Assembly: GCF_028009165.1 (NCBI RefSeq)
Contig: NC_079242.1
Span: 4,650,001-4,714,000, forward strand
Length of the DNA: 64,000 bases
From: Akanthomyces muscarius
Taxonomy: Eukaryota; Ascomycota; Sordariomycetes; Hypocreales; Cordycipitaceae
Direction of reading: 5' to 3'
Under the pieces are notes generated by a model that worked only from the letters and a program-made list of their open reading frames with translations, did no database searches and had not been told where the DNA came from. Positions within the stretch are counted from its first letter, which is position 1; every line of letters begins with the position of its first letter. Both the position numbers and the translations under genes were made by a program. Of this stretch, positions 1-11,200 are shown piece by piece.

Positions 1-524
1 TGCGCATTCACTCCCCAACGGCTAGCCAACTCTAAATGCATCCACAGTGTGTTATTTCCTAGCTTGGGAGTTCGGGCCAAGATAGACTGCGTGGAGACGA
101 CACATGAATCTTGGGGGCGGAATGGATCACAACCTACTGCTAGATTCCCTGCTCGTGGGGCATCGCAACGTCACCCAGCTGCTGGTTGCAAATCACGAAG
201 CTCCTGGACTTGATTGGCCGGTCTCGGCCGGACATTCTAAAAACAGCCTCCGCGGATTAGCTGACGTGGACGGGGTCTTTCATTCTTTCCTGGAGACCAT
301 GGCGTTTCCCGGGGGTTTGCATGGACCAAGTTCATTCCCATTGTACGTCGGCGGACGCGTGTTTATCCAAGCTTCCAGCGCAACTCTAAAGCTGACGACG
401 CCAGCATACCTTGTCGTGGGAACCTTGACTCAGTGTATAAGTAGCCGGGCGAGGAATCTCTTCTAAGCTTTCTTCCCCAAGTCAGACATTCTCGAAACTT
501 CATCACCACAATTTGTTCGATACA
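1..524. other. Upstream region of the dioxygenase gene
   Basis: I see no convincing gene here. The only reading frame over 100 codons on the plus strand (104-466) has no recognisable domain and runs into the promoter of the next gene. The last 90 bases hold a TATA-like box and a pyrimidine-rich stretch, consistent with a core promoter and 5' leader. Confidence 0.5.
434..443 (+). promoter_or_regulatory. TATA-like box of the intradiol dioxygenase gene
   Basis: The motif GTATAAGTAG lies about 90 bases upstream of the ATG at 525. It is followed by a CT-rich leader (about 460-500), the usual layout of a regulated fungal secreted-enzyme gene. Confidence 0.45.
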
Positions 525-1879
525 ATGCGTTTCACTCAGCTTTTGGCAGTAGTTGCTGCCGCCAGTGGCATAGCCGGTGCACACCCTGGCCATGATTTGA
601 CCGAAGAGATTGCAGAGCGCAAGGACTTTCTCCGATCCGTGCGAAGAGCGACGCTTGCTCACTGCGCAGACAAGCTCAAAGCCCGCGGCATCGAGGCCAG
701 CAACATTGCTCGACGCTCCGCTGCTGTCGAGAAGAAGCGTGCCGCCAAGGGCATCCAGCGCAGAGATGCGGATAGCGACCTTTCCACATCCCATAACAGC
801 ACCGACCTGGGCTACACGGAGAACACATCCATCTCACAGCTCTTCTCCAGCAACGGCTCCTGTCTTCTGACTCCCGAAGTGACCCAGGGCCCCTACTGTT
901 CGTCGACCCCCCCTCCACTTACGTGCACTTCCACGAACACGCCCTAATCTAACCTGCCGCAGATGTTGGAGGCGAATCCCTTCGAAAGGACGTCACAGAC
1001 TCGGAGCCCGGCATTGAAATCACGCTCGACTACCAGGTCATCGATGTCGACACCTGCGAGCCCGTGCCCAACGTGTACGTCGAGATCTGGCACTGCAACT
1101 CCACCGGCGTGTATTCCGGCGTCGTCGCCAACGGCAACGGCGACTCTTCGGACTCGTCCAACCTCGACAACAAGGCCTTGCGCGGCATCCAGGCCACCGA
1201 CACCGACGGCGTCGCCCAGTTCCAGTCCATCTTCCCGGGCCACTACACCGGCCGTGCCACCCACATCCATGTCATGGTGCACACCAACGCCACGCTCTAC
1301 GCCAACGAGACGCTCGGCAACGACGTCTACGCGAGCCACGTCGGCCAGGCCTTTTTCGACCAGGACCTCATCGCCGCCGCCGACGAGGTCGCGCCGTACA
1401 GCACCAACGAGCAGACGCTGACCAAGAACTCGGCCGACAGCATCCTGTCCGAGGAGGCCGGCACCGACGGCGTCGACCCCTTCATGAACTACGTCTACCT
1501 CGGCGAGGGTCTGGACGAAGGCCTGTTCGCGTGGCTGGCGTTTGGCATCAACACGACGTACTCGAGCGAGGTGACGCCGGCGGCGTTTGTGTACGAGTCG
1601 GGCGGTGTCGAGAATGCGAATGGAGGCATGGGCGGCGGTCCAGGTGGCAGCGGCGGTCCTCCTGGCGGTGGTAGCGGAGGTCCTCCTGGCGGTGGCAACG
1701 GCACAGGACCTGGTGGCAACAACGGTACGGGTACAACGCCCTCTGGAACTACCTCTTCGGGAGGCACCCAGACTGGCACGGCGGGAACTGGAACTCCGAC
1801 TCTGAGCAACCAAGGTACTGTTGCTCGCGCGTCTGCCATGGGTCTTCTGGGACTCGTTCTTCTGATCGCTTTCCAGTAG
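525..1879 (+). CDS. Secreted intradiol ring-cleavage dioxygenase, probably GPI-anchored
   Basis: Two exons, 525-897 and 963-1879, are joined over a 65-bp intron (donor GTTCGT, acceptor CCGCAG, branch TCTAAC). The junction rebuilds the family motif GPYYVGGE. The product is about 429 residues. It has a signal peptide (residues 1-19, ending GAHP) and a basic propeptide-like segment (about 40-80). In the catalytic beta-sandwich all four expected Fe(III) ligands are visible: Tyr175 (GVYS), Tyr219 (PGHY), His225 and His227 (THIHVMVH). Family members cleave catechol-type rings between the two hydroxyls; the secreted fungal branch acts outside the cell on plant or lignin-derived phenolics. The C-terminus is a Gly/Pro/Ser/Thr-rich linker ending in a hydrophobic tail (MGLLGLVLLIAFQ), suggesting a GPI signal. 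The frame beginning at TTG 513 adds four codons; ATG 525 is chosen because it starts the signal peptide. The substrate cannot be read from sequence. Confidence 0.92.
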
Positions 1880-3924
1880 TTCGTCATTGAGTAGGTGATT
1901 ACGCAAGCTTGATGAACGGAATGACTTTTGTAAATCAGAAAATGGGAGACGGTGTCTTGAAGTCTAGTGATGAGACAGTTCAAATACAAAAACAAGAGCT
2001 CTTCATCTACCTATTTGGCAATATACCGATGCGATACTACGCTTGGACAGCACAGATGTTGCTGAGATTGCAGTCTCTAAAGATAGATGATGCGCCTGAG
2101 GTATGGATGGACTGCAAATGTGAGTGCAGGCAAAACCTACGATGATAATGTGCAATTTTCGGAGCTGCGACGTGTATTAGAAGTCATCTCTTTTTGTCTT
2201 TTTTTTTTGTGAAAATGCGAAAAGCCAGCTTACCATTTGCTCGGTGGGATACATCATTCTTACCACTTTTGTCTCAGTAGCAGATGTCTCCAAGTGCACA
2301 CTCTGCACAGCTTGCATATTCACGCGCTCTGATGGCTAGCCTTCGAAGCGATTCACTCATCTATGACTGGCAAGCGACTCCCGCTGGAACGGTCCCCCCC
2401 GGTGGCAACTGACCGAGCCAATCATTCGCAGCGAAGGCAAGTGCAGTTTAGGACTATTGGCCGCCAGCCAGTGGGAATGACTGCCGATTCCGAAGAAGCT
2501 GTTCTCCCCGCTCTGAAACTAGTTGCGAGAGCCTCGCCTGCTGCCGGAGCAAGTTAGCACAAACTTCGCTCTCCGGTTTGCCACTGTATCCTCCCTCCAT
2601 CCCCCTCCTCTTGACCATCAGCCAGTCGAGATGCCAGTCGATTTCGAACCCGCTGTTCTTCTCCTCTCTAATACTTGAGAGAGCCTCGCCCACTGGCCAG
2701 AAAAAGTCAACGCCAACCTCGCTATGGGGTTCGCCAGTGTCTCCTCCCTCCATTCCCCCATCCCAGACGTCCCAGACGTCCCAGACGTTCGGGACCACTG
2801 CCCGTGGAGGCCCAAGCTTGAGTCTGTCTGTGAGAAGAATCTGGCTCAGATTGGCATTCCCCAATCGTCACGACAAAAGTCAGTTGTGATGTGCAGCTAA
2901 GCGACTCCCGCCACCGAGGGGCCAGCATGGATATGGGTAGCACTCTGCCGGACCATTTTTCACGGAGAGATTACGACGGGAATGCCCTAGTTCCAATTTT
3001 CCGGAACAAGCCGTGCAGATCTGGAAATTTTCCTCCTGCTGCGCATACAAGCTAGCCCATTCCAAGTTCCCGGACCTGCCAACCAACCACTCAGGCCTCA
3101 CAATCTGAGACAGCCTCAATCAAGAGGGTGTCCTCATTCCGCACGTTAAATCATTCCGTGCCCATTCTGGTTTCTGTTGTCTGTATCTGTGCTGTAAATG
3201 GCCACTCAAGAGATACGAAATAGGATAAGTCACATTTTACAGTGAGTCGCTACCAAGTGAAGTGGACGTACGCGTGAGAGAAGTACAAGAGCTACTGAGA
3301 CGAAAGTCAAGTGCCGGATCCGTCACGCACACGAAAGCTTAGAGGTGACAAGATAGGGGCCAAGACGGGAGTGGCTGATCTGGAGATTAGTGGAAAGAGG
3401 ATGTGGAGAATGATAGGGATCGAACCTGCTAGTGTCTGCATTTGAAGTTAAAATAGAAGGCGATGAAATTCTTTCCGAACCTGTCAAGATGTTGATTTAT
3501 TGGCAGGACTAGACTAGACTTGTTTTGGAGTGTCTGTTGGGGCCAAAGATCAGATGCTGGATCCCAACGCTAGTCGGAGCCGCGGTGATCAATCACGATC
3601 TGCTCAGGCTAGTGCACCCTGGACCATCATGCTTTGGCTTGTAGTAGACTGTCTTTAGGCTTTATCAAATAGCACCAAGAATGTTGATCTTTGCTGCAAC
3701 AGAATTAGAAGACAGTCTAAAACCCCTCGGAAATATATGACGATACACGCTGGAGTTGGCTGGTGTTGGCTGGAGTTGCGGGCTGAATAAAAGAATTGAA
3801 TGCCCTCGGCTAGCATCTCGGCAACATCTTGGCAGACGCTGAAAGAATCTCACAACTTTCTATTTTTAACTTGATCCTGGTTGTTATCTGTGTGTACTTT
3901 TCCATCTTTTTCTCTCACAGTGTA
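1880..3924. other. Two-kilobase gap without a supported gene
   Basis: This gap lies between the dioxygenase and the NRPS-like gene. Frames on both strands are short, overlap one another and show no domain. Part of the gap (about 2497-2790) is a degenerate duplication listed separately. A CT-rich stretch just before 3925 (ending TCTCACAG) looks like a splice acceptor, so the next gene may have an unseen 5' exon here. Confidence 0.5.
2497..2790. repeat. Degenerate direct repeat, period about 152 bp
   Basis: Two diverged copies share the order of landmarks: GCTGTTCT..CTC, GAGAGCCTCGCC, AACCTCGCT/AACTTCGCT, TTCGCCAGTGTCTCCTCCCTCC / TTTGCCACTGTATCCTCCCTCC. The shared word GCCTCGCC lies at about 2531 and 2683. 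The second copy ends in three CCCAGACGT units (about 2762-2790). No coding function is seen. Confidence 0.55.
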
Positions 3925-6900
3925 ATGGGGCGCCAGGACCGGTCCATGAGGCACAGCAAATCGGTGGCACTCGCGATTTCCTCCTTGTACCAGCTACAGC
4001 ATGATGACGCCAACTTTACCAGCCAATCAGTTCAAGTACTGCGCAGCATCCAGAGATCAAAGAGATGCCTTCTGGCGTCGCTCTCTCGCGCACCATCTCA
4101 GCCATATCTCCCACTTCGCATACTATACATCATCCTCACGGAGCTGCCAGGACCATGGCCATCCCCTCGCTGTCTCGTGGCCAACTATGCACGCCTACTA
4201 TTGGATGTGCAGTCACTGCCTGATGGACTTCGAAGCAGCCCAGCCTCGTTTATGAAGCGACTCGAACACATTATCAGCTTGAGCTGCGAGTCTCTTTCTC
4301 CATTCATCAGCCGCCGCAGCGGCGATGCTCTGTTCTCGCCTCACGATTCAGTCCGCCTCAGCCACAAGGAAATACACAGTCATGTTGACGAGTTTTCCCT
4401 ACCCGAACACATTCTAAAGCCGAACAAGGTCGTTGCCGTCCTTCTCGACGACGTTATTCTTCAGTCCATCCTTTGTCTTGCAGCAGCCTCGTCCTACGTC
4501 GTGGCACCAAGCAAGCCAACGGATCATCTCCAGCAGCTTCGGTCCAGCCTGGAGCTGACAGAAGCGAGCTGCATCATTACTTCGCCCGTCTATGCCAAGA
4601 AACTCGCATCAATATACCCGTGGCTGTCAAAAAGGCGGATCAAAGTCGTCATTGCAACATGGACAAGAAGCAATAAAATCCGTTGTGCAGACTGGCGTGG
4701 GCAGGAGCTCGACTTTGCGAAGCTGCCTCGCGTGCCGCTCAAAAATCCCGATTCCCCCTCTTTATTACTCCTCAAGCCATCTTTGGGAGGCACAGAGGAG
4801 TTGGTTGCGTTTACGTTGTGGGAGCTCATTTGTGAAGCATTTATGACGGCGGCATTGTGCGAACTCGGCTCAGCCGACGTGGGTATCACTGTAACGTGTG
4901 CAAATGAGATGTAAGTGAAGGTTATTCCGAATCGAATTGACTGCAGATGGATCATAAAACTAGCTAACGCAAATCTCACAGAGGCGGCATTCCCCGAGGA
5001 GTTCTTGCATCACTAGTTTCGGGGTCTTCCATGTTCTGCAGCACCAGCGAGCGCTGCGACCAATTTTGCGAACTCGTGCAGGGCGTAAAGCCGTCCTGGT
5101 GTTTAGCATCACAGCACAATTATCGAAGCATTTTAGCGGGCGCATCACTTTATTATCTTGGCCGCCAGATGGGGGAAAGTAGCAGCCTCCGGTATGCGTG
5201 TGCAGCCGACGGCCCTGTTCCGGCGGGAATGGCGTCTTTGATACGGGATGCACTGGGCTGCGAAGTAGTGAGTAAGGCCAACGCCTTCAGGTAAGTAGCT
5301 CTGTTACTTTGAGGATGCACCCCAGCTAATATTTTAAAGAACGTTTGGAGGCCTAGATACAACCGGGCGGACAACACACCCAGTCAGCCCAGTCAGCGAC
5401 AGCAGCAACTCAAGCAGCCCTACAGAGGTCAACCGGCCATACGCTGCGGAACTACGTCCACGTAACTCTTTTGAGTCTTCAACCTCTCGGACATTATCTG
5501 TACTCGACACAGAGAGTTCCGAAATCGAAATGCATAAATACGAAAGATCCATACAACGCAGTGCAACAAGCATTCAAAAGCTCAGCAGTCTCTGCCAAGA
5601 GCTGGAGACAAATATCAGGAGATGCGCAGAAACCTCAGATTCTCCTATATACAATCGCATAGCCAACTGCGTTGTATTTAACGTCAAGAAAGATGGTGCA
5701 GGACATTCTTTGGCGATTCTTCTCGTGCCCATGGCGGGCATGCCACGAGTAGACCTGAGGGCAATTAATGATGCCTTACGACGCTCTCATGGAGGAACAA
5801 CCCAAACGCCTCAGCTAATCGTCTATATGGAGTCATTACCACATGAGAACAACGAAATGTTGCGTGATCAATTTGAAAAGTCTCTCGAGATCCCCACGCT
5901 TTCAGACGATGCAACTCTAGTCGAGCGACACTGGGAGGCAGTCTGGCCCTCCCAGTCCGACATCTTGGGCCAGGTTGTTGCCGCGACGCAATGCAAACTT
6001 GACCAGCAGCACTTGAAGCAAGAAATCATGACTATGATCCCACGAAATTTCGACTTACATTTGGAACCGGACGAAAAACATGGTGGCTTTGAAGTATACC
6101 TGTGGCCGCAGGAGCAGCAGAAAAATAAGGCCATGGAGAAGACAAGAGAGCTCGCGCAATACATCAAGCGTCTGGCTGCCCTGTCACTCCACGCATATAT
6201 GATACCAGAGGAATTTCACGTTTTTCCGAAGCCGCTCTCCCTCGACAAACAGGGCAAGGTCGACTCCTCCCAGCTGCAAGCCGCGAAAGCCGAATTACGG
6301 AAACGAGGCGTACCAGAACATCTGCGCTCGATCGAAGACGGTGTCGCGACCGTCTTTGCAGGCACACTATCTTGCGATGCGGGGAAAATTGATTTCGAAA
6401 CTAGTTTCTTCGAGCTAGGTGGCCACGAAGGAATGGCCGAGGCGCTCGCGGCCGCGTTGCGCGTCGAGTTCAACATTGACTTGCCACACACTCTGATTGG
6501 CAAAGATGCCACAGTCAGGGTCATCGCAGACTACATTGCGGACGACTATCTCAAAGATAAAGAAGAGCAGCATATCAATCCGTACAGCTCGACGCGATGG
6601 TGGCTCCTCGCCCTACAGCTTGTTCCACTGGTGACGCTGTATCCAGCGAGACGTGCTTGGCAGCTGACGTTTCAGCTCTGGATTCTGAGCCGCACCAAGT
6701 TCATGGAAGATAACAACAATCTCTGGGGACGAATCATGAACTTGATGCTATCTATTTATGGAGCGTGGGCGTCTGTCCAGGTCATCTTTCCCATCATGGG
6801 GATCCTCCTCAAATGGATAATCATTGGACGTCACAAAGAAGGCACCTACCCGATGTGGGGTTTCTACCACACACGCTGGTGGCTGGTGCAAAAGATTGTC

Positions 6901-9012
6901 AGTCTGTGCGATCTTGGTTTTTTCGACTATTGCTCCTACGGAAAGCGTCTATACTTTCGACTCATGGGCGCCAAGATCGGTAAAGGTGTCACCTTGACAG
7001 ATGTTCAGCTGGGAGAATGGGACCTTCTTGACATACGAGAGGGGGCGAGTCTGTCGAGCTGTATCTGTCGTCCTTTTGCGGTAGAGAAGAACTCCAACTT
7101 TTATCTTGGGCGCATCGTCGTTGGCGAGCGGTCTACCATCGGCGCTCTCTCCATCATCGCCCCCGGAACAGAGGTCCTTCCCGACACGTACCTGGGAGCA
7201 AACTCTTCGAGCTGGGAGCAGGGTCAACTACTGCCGCAACAGAAGGTCGAAGACTCAATGCCCGAAAAGAAGGATCCACACTGGCTGCTCTTTGTCCTTC
7301 TCACAGTCCCAATTTACGGCATTGGGTGGCTGATCGCCCTCTTGCCTTGGCTGGGACCGCAGTTGGCTGTTCTCTGGGCGACGCCAGCAAAAAGCAGCAC
7401 GCCGTTGCGAGTGATACTCGACTGGTACCAAGGGAGCCCGCAGGTTGCTTTCGCCTATGTTGCGGTCATGGCCCAGTCTCTGTTCAGCCCGTGGCTCTTC
7501 CTCCTCTGGGCCGCACTCATTCGGTATTTGTGCCTAGCCCTCGCAGCACACATACCGCAACATTATGCCTCGGTCACAGAACAATTGAATGCTTGGAGGT
7601 CCACCATTGTCAAGACGTTATTCGATGCGTCGAGACTTGCAGAGATCAACACCCTGCTGGGCCAACACCACGGGGCACGATCCGGCGTCTTGAGACTACT
7701 CGGCACAAAAGTAGGCCGGCGAGTAAGCTGGCCACGATCGGGCCCCTTTATCGACAACTATGAGTTGTTAGATGTCGGCGATGACGTGACCTTTGGATAC
7801 GACTGCCATCTATTCACGAGTGACGATCGCGGTTCTAGCAAGATCACGATAGGCAATGACAGCGTCATCGCCGATCAAGTCTGTCTGCTACCAGGCGTTG
7901 AGATTGGATCTGAAGCCATGCTCGGCTTTGGTACTCTTACCCAGCGAGGCAAGAGGTACGACAGTGGCAAGACCTATTTCGGACGTGAAAATGGGGATGT
8001 TGCAGAGTCCAGTGCGTGTGGCGCAGGGCTGTGGTCGGTGAACGGCGGATTCCCGCGCGACGTCGACGCCTCTTTTGGCCAGACAGACCACGAAAACATG
8101 AATTACAGCGAGGAGCAAGCTGACGACCCGTCCTCGCTCGAAAAGGGTAATAGTCCTGCATCCTGGAAGAGGCGCAGCGACGCGACAGAGAAGCACGAAC
8201 ACGCGGAGCACCATCTCAGCCGAAAAGAACGCCACTACGTCTTTCAGCCGTTTACTACTCTTTTTTTGTCTTCATTCATGACGATATTGACTGTTTTCTA
8301 CTGGAATGTTCCAGCTCAGTCTTCCATGAAGCTTGCTGCGCGAATCTTTGTCGAGGCGTTGCAGCCCGAGTCTACGCTGATCGACCCAATGGTTGTATAT
8401 GGCCTAAATTACGCAACTACAATGGCTTTGACAACAACATTTGCCGTCATGGCCATCGCCTTTGTTATAGCGGCGAAAAAGACCCTCATCGGCGCTTTCA
8501 AACCAGGCGTTTACAGCCGCCGCGACAGCTCCACCTACTTTCAGCGCTGGCAGCTTCTCATTGCCGTCGAGAAGATAATCCGAAAATGCTACGTCGATCA
8601 AGGTATCCTCAGTCTCTTGACCGGGACGCACTGGCTTGTGCTCTACTATCGCTGGCTGGGGGCCAAAATCGGCAAGGACTGCGCCTTGTTTGCCAATGGA
8701 TATCCCGGCCTGCTCCTCACCGAGGCGGATCTCATTGAGATTGGAGACAATGTTGCCATTGACGATGTGGGGATTATATCGCATGTTGAGATGCGTGGGA
8801 GCACGCGACTGGACAAGATTACTATCGGCGATCGATGTGTGCTGCGATCCGGAAGCCATATACTCGCCGGGGCGAAGATGGAAAACGACAGCTGTCTTTT
8901 GGAGCACACGCTGATTATGCCGGATCAAATCGTTAGAGAGGGCTGTGCCATGTATCGACGACCTGCAAAGCAGTTTTACGGCAATAGAAAGGGCAGCCTC
9001 CCAAAGGAATAG
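3925..9012 (+). CDS. Pls-like (epsilon-poly-lysine synthetase type) NRPS with degenerate A and T domains
   Basis: Three exons, 3925-4910, 4982-5290 and 5340-9012 (introns 71 and 49 bp, donors GTAAGT, GCTAAC branch sites), give about 1655 residues. The order is that of bacterial Pls and fungal VibA-type synthetases: adenylation-like region (1 to about 745), carrier-like region (about 765-840), then three hydrophobic membrane blocks alternating with three left-handed beta-helix (hexapeptide-type) domains at about 970-1058, 1215-1304 and 1532-1638. In working enzymes these tandem domains elongate an isopeptide-linked lysine chain on the carrier. The A10-like GKVD lysine (about 740) is kept, but no A3 loop (TSGSTG type) is recognisable; its place reads LLKPSLGGTEELVAFT. 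The carrier motif reads FFELGGHEG, with Glu795 where the phosphopantetheine Ser should be. The enzyme is therefore probably not a classical synthetase, unless the gene model or the read is wrong. The start is the first in-frame ATG; an upstream exon is possible. Confidence 0.8.
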
Positions 9013-9129
9013 ACATCATCATAGATACAAGAGATGCGGCCACAGCTAAAAAAAAAGAATCACACAAAGGCTCAATGCTTTTTGGCATTGTCATGGTCGC
9101 AAGATTGTGTGCCCAGATGAGTGACACGT

Positions 9130-9375
9130 CGCACCATTCTCACGAGTGGTACATGTCTAGTCGTGCGAGGGCAAGGTAAAGCCAAAACGTTGGGTATTAT
9201 TTCCGTCTAGCTGTAAAGTACCAGCTGTAAAAATGCAATTGCGTAGTATGTATTCAGGCCAAACTCCAGGCATCACATGCCAAAAAAAAAAAAAGAAGCT
9301 GTTTAGCTCTAGCTGTAAAAACTACAGTTGCGTATCGTAATCAAGCCAAAACTCCGGGTATCATATCCAAAAAGC
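9130..9375. repeat. Degenerate triplicate repeat between convergent genes
   Basis: About three copies with an 80-90 bp period end in AAGCCAAAACGTTGGGTATTATTTCC (to 9203), AGGCCAAACTCCAGGCATCACATGCC (to about 9281) and AAGCCAAAACTCCGGGTATCATATCC (to about 9370). Copies two and three also share CTAGCTGTAAA...TTGCGTA. The repeat fills most of the 400-bp gap between the 3' ends of the NRPS-like and RING genes, so it may lie in both 3' UTRs. Confidence 0.6.
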
Positions 9376-9413
9376 AAATAGAGGAATGCTTAGAAACCCT
9401 CAAACCGGTCGAA

Positions 9414-10628
9414 TTACCTTCTCTGGCCTTGCGTCCTGCTCTGTATCCATTGGTCGACGTCACGACGGAGGTGCTGCAGGTCATCACTCTCAGAAGCTCT
9501 GCTCCTCACCGGCGGCCTCGACAGCTGTGGCCTGCGCTGTGCATACCGGCCGGCCGGGCGATAATTGTCGGGCAGGGTCCTTGCCTGGCTCCTCGGCCTC
9601 GTAATGCGCGGCGGGGCCAACGACACTCGTGGCTGGCTGGACGCCTCCTGCAGCTGCGTCGGCGGCGATGTAGCCTGTCTCGTCGGGCGCGCCTCCTCGA
9701 CGCCGCCGCCGCCCTGCAGCGGCAGCACCAGCGGGGGGTACTGCACCGCGCGATCCCACTCCGCGAGGCTCGCGTACGGGCTCCGCAGCCACGAGCGCAG
9801 CTCGTGCAGGAAAAGCCTCGCAAACTCCCTGCCCAGGTAGTCGGCCAGCGTGTCTTGCGCGGCGCCGCGGTTGCCCATCATCTCCACCGACTTGAGCATG
9901 GAGACGATGAACTCGAGGAGAAACTCGGTGCTGGGGGCGCGTCGCCGCAGCTGCGGCGGTGCGGCGGCGGCGGCGGCGAAGTGTCCCGAGGGCGGCGTTG
10001 GCCGCGGCGCGCGGTTGGCGGTGAGAAAGGTAAAGACGCGAAGCTCGCGCCGGATGAACATGCGCGCGCGGGACACGAGCTGCTCGTCGTGCTGGAACAT
10101 GGCGGCCGTCAGCTCGCGGTACCGCGAGACGGGGTTGGAGCCGACGTGCATCGAGAAGCGGTTGCGGCGGTAGACGTCGCGACGTACGGCCACGGCGCGC
10201 GGCTCCCCCTCCTCTCGCGCAGCAGCAGGACGATGAATTGGATGTGGTGGTGGTGGTGGTGGTGGCGTTGGTGCCGGTGTTGGCAGCCCTGTGGTCCGGC
10301 TCGGCGGGCGCCGGGCGCCGGTGGCGGGATCGTGAAACTCAGAGTACGGCCGGCCCAGCTCGCCGCTCGCGCCGTGCAGGAGCCGCACGACGGGCGTCTT
10401 GCAGAGCGGGCAGCTCGGGTGCAGGGCCAGCCAGCCGAGCACGCAGGGCAGGTCGAAGACGACGTGCCCGCAGGGGACGACCTCGCAGGGCGCGGTGACG
10501 GGCTCGAGGCAGATGGCGCAGCAGTCTGGGCCATCGGGATCATCGGGAGATGTCATTGCAGAGGCCGCAGCGGTGGCGATCATTGCTGGCCCGTGGTCCT
10601 CGTCGGAGATCTCGAGGCTTGCCGCCAT
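9414..10628 (-). CDS. TOPORS-like RING-finger E3 ubiquitin ligase
   Basis: Single exon, 404 residues from the ATG at 10628 (an upstream in-frame ATG at 10721 would add 31 residues rich in Phe and Ser). A C3HC4-like RING spans about residues 37-83 (CAIC, PCGH, LPCVLGWL, CPLC). After a proline-rich linker comes a conserved helical region with SRYRELTAAMF, SRARMFIRRELRVFTFL, and later LRSWLRSPYASLAEWDRAVQYP. This is the RING plus RSP-like arrangement of animal TOPORS and its fungal relatives, which act as nuclear ubiquitin and sometimes SUMO ligases. The tail is Pro/Arg-rich and probably disordered. The coding strand is very GC-rich, which creates long false frames on the opposite strand (for example 9429-10634). 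Confidence 0.8.
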   Translation of the reverse strand: MAASLEISDEDHGPAMIATAAASAMTSPDDPDGPDCCAICLEPVTAPCEVVPCGHVVFDLPCVLGWLALHPSCPLCKTPVVRLLHGASGELGRPYSEFHDPATGARRPPSRTTGLPTPAPTPPPPPPPHPIHRPAAAREEGEPRAVAVRRDVYRRNRFSMHVGSNPVSRYRELTAAMFQHDEQLVSRARMFIRRELRVFTFLTANRAPRPTPPSGHFAAAAAAPPQLRRRAPSTEFLLEFIVSMLKSVEMMGNRGAAQDTLADYLGREFARLFLHELRSWLRSPYASLAEWDRAVQYPPLVLPLQGGGGVEEARPTRQATSPPTQLQEASSQPRVSLAPPRITRPRSQARTLPDNYRPAGRYAQRRPQLSRPPVRSRASESDDLQHLRRDVDQWIQSRTQGQRR

Positions 10629-11200
10629 GAATGATGACTTCTTGCGAGAAGCTGTGTGGGCTTTTGCGGGAGAGAAGAAGGACGGGAAAAAGAAGTGTAT
10701 AGGAAGAATGAAGGAAAACACCGGGAGGAAGAGTAAAGAAAAGTAAAGGAAGAACGAAGAAAAAAAATTACAAGCGAGGGAAAAAATAAAGAAGAGTCTG
10801 TTAAATTCTAGAACGTGAAGGCGTCGAAATGGAAATCTAAATCAGTGGGCGGAGGCGGCAGTGGCTGATCAAGGTGGGGGAAGGCGATCAATTAGCAACT
10901 CTGCCACATGAAGTAGTTAAGAGTGAATATTACTGTATGCATTACAGAGGCGGCTCGCTCATAACAAGTTTGGTTCAAAAATATTATTTCAATCTGTCCC
11001 ACATGCTATAGGCTGTCTTTTAGTCTTGTCGTGCGTGCCTTGCTACACTATCACAAAGTGTAGTTGCGAGTAGATATGGCTGTAGAATGCTGCTCTTTGA
11101 TAATGTACTTGATTCACAATAAAGTTTAAAATATTAAATATGCCGTGAGCCATGATTTATCTCATTACACGTTTCTTTGTCTACATTATACAGTGCCTTG
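10629..11200. other. Gap between the RING gene 5' end and the Spc34 gene 3' end
   Basis: No gene is supported. The part next to 10628 is purine-rich on the plus strand (AAAGAAAAG, AAGAAAAAAAAT), which is a pyrimidine-rich leader or promoter for the minus-strand RING gene. The remainder (about 10950-11200) is AT-rich and probably the 3' flank of the Spc34 gene. Confidence 0.5.

Noticed and set aside
944..1906. 320-codon minus-strand frame opposite the dioxygenase
   Set aside because: Low-complexity antisense frame; the plus strand carries all catalytic ligands.
3410..3445. GGGATCGAACCTGC resembles the T-arm of a tRNA on the minus strand
   Set aside because: The T stem pairs poorly and no matching acceptor, D-arm or anticodon arm is found at the right distance.
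9429..10634. 401-codon plus-strand frame opposite the RING gene
   Set aside because: It is Arg/Ala/Gly-rich antisense sequence produced by the high GC of the real coding strand, with no domain.
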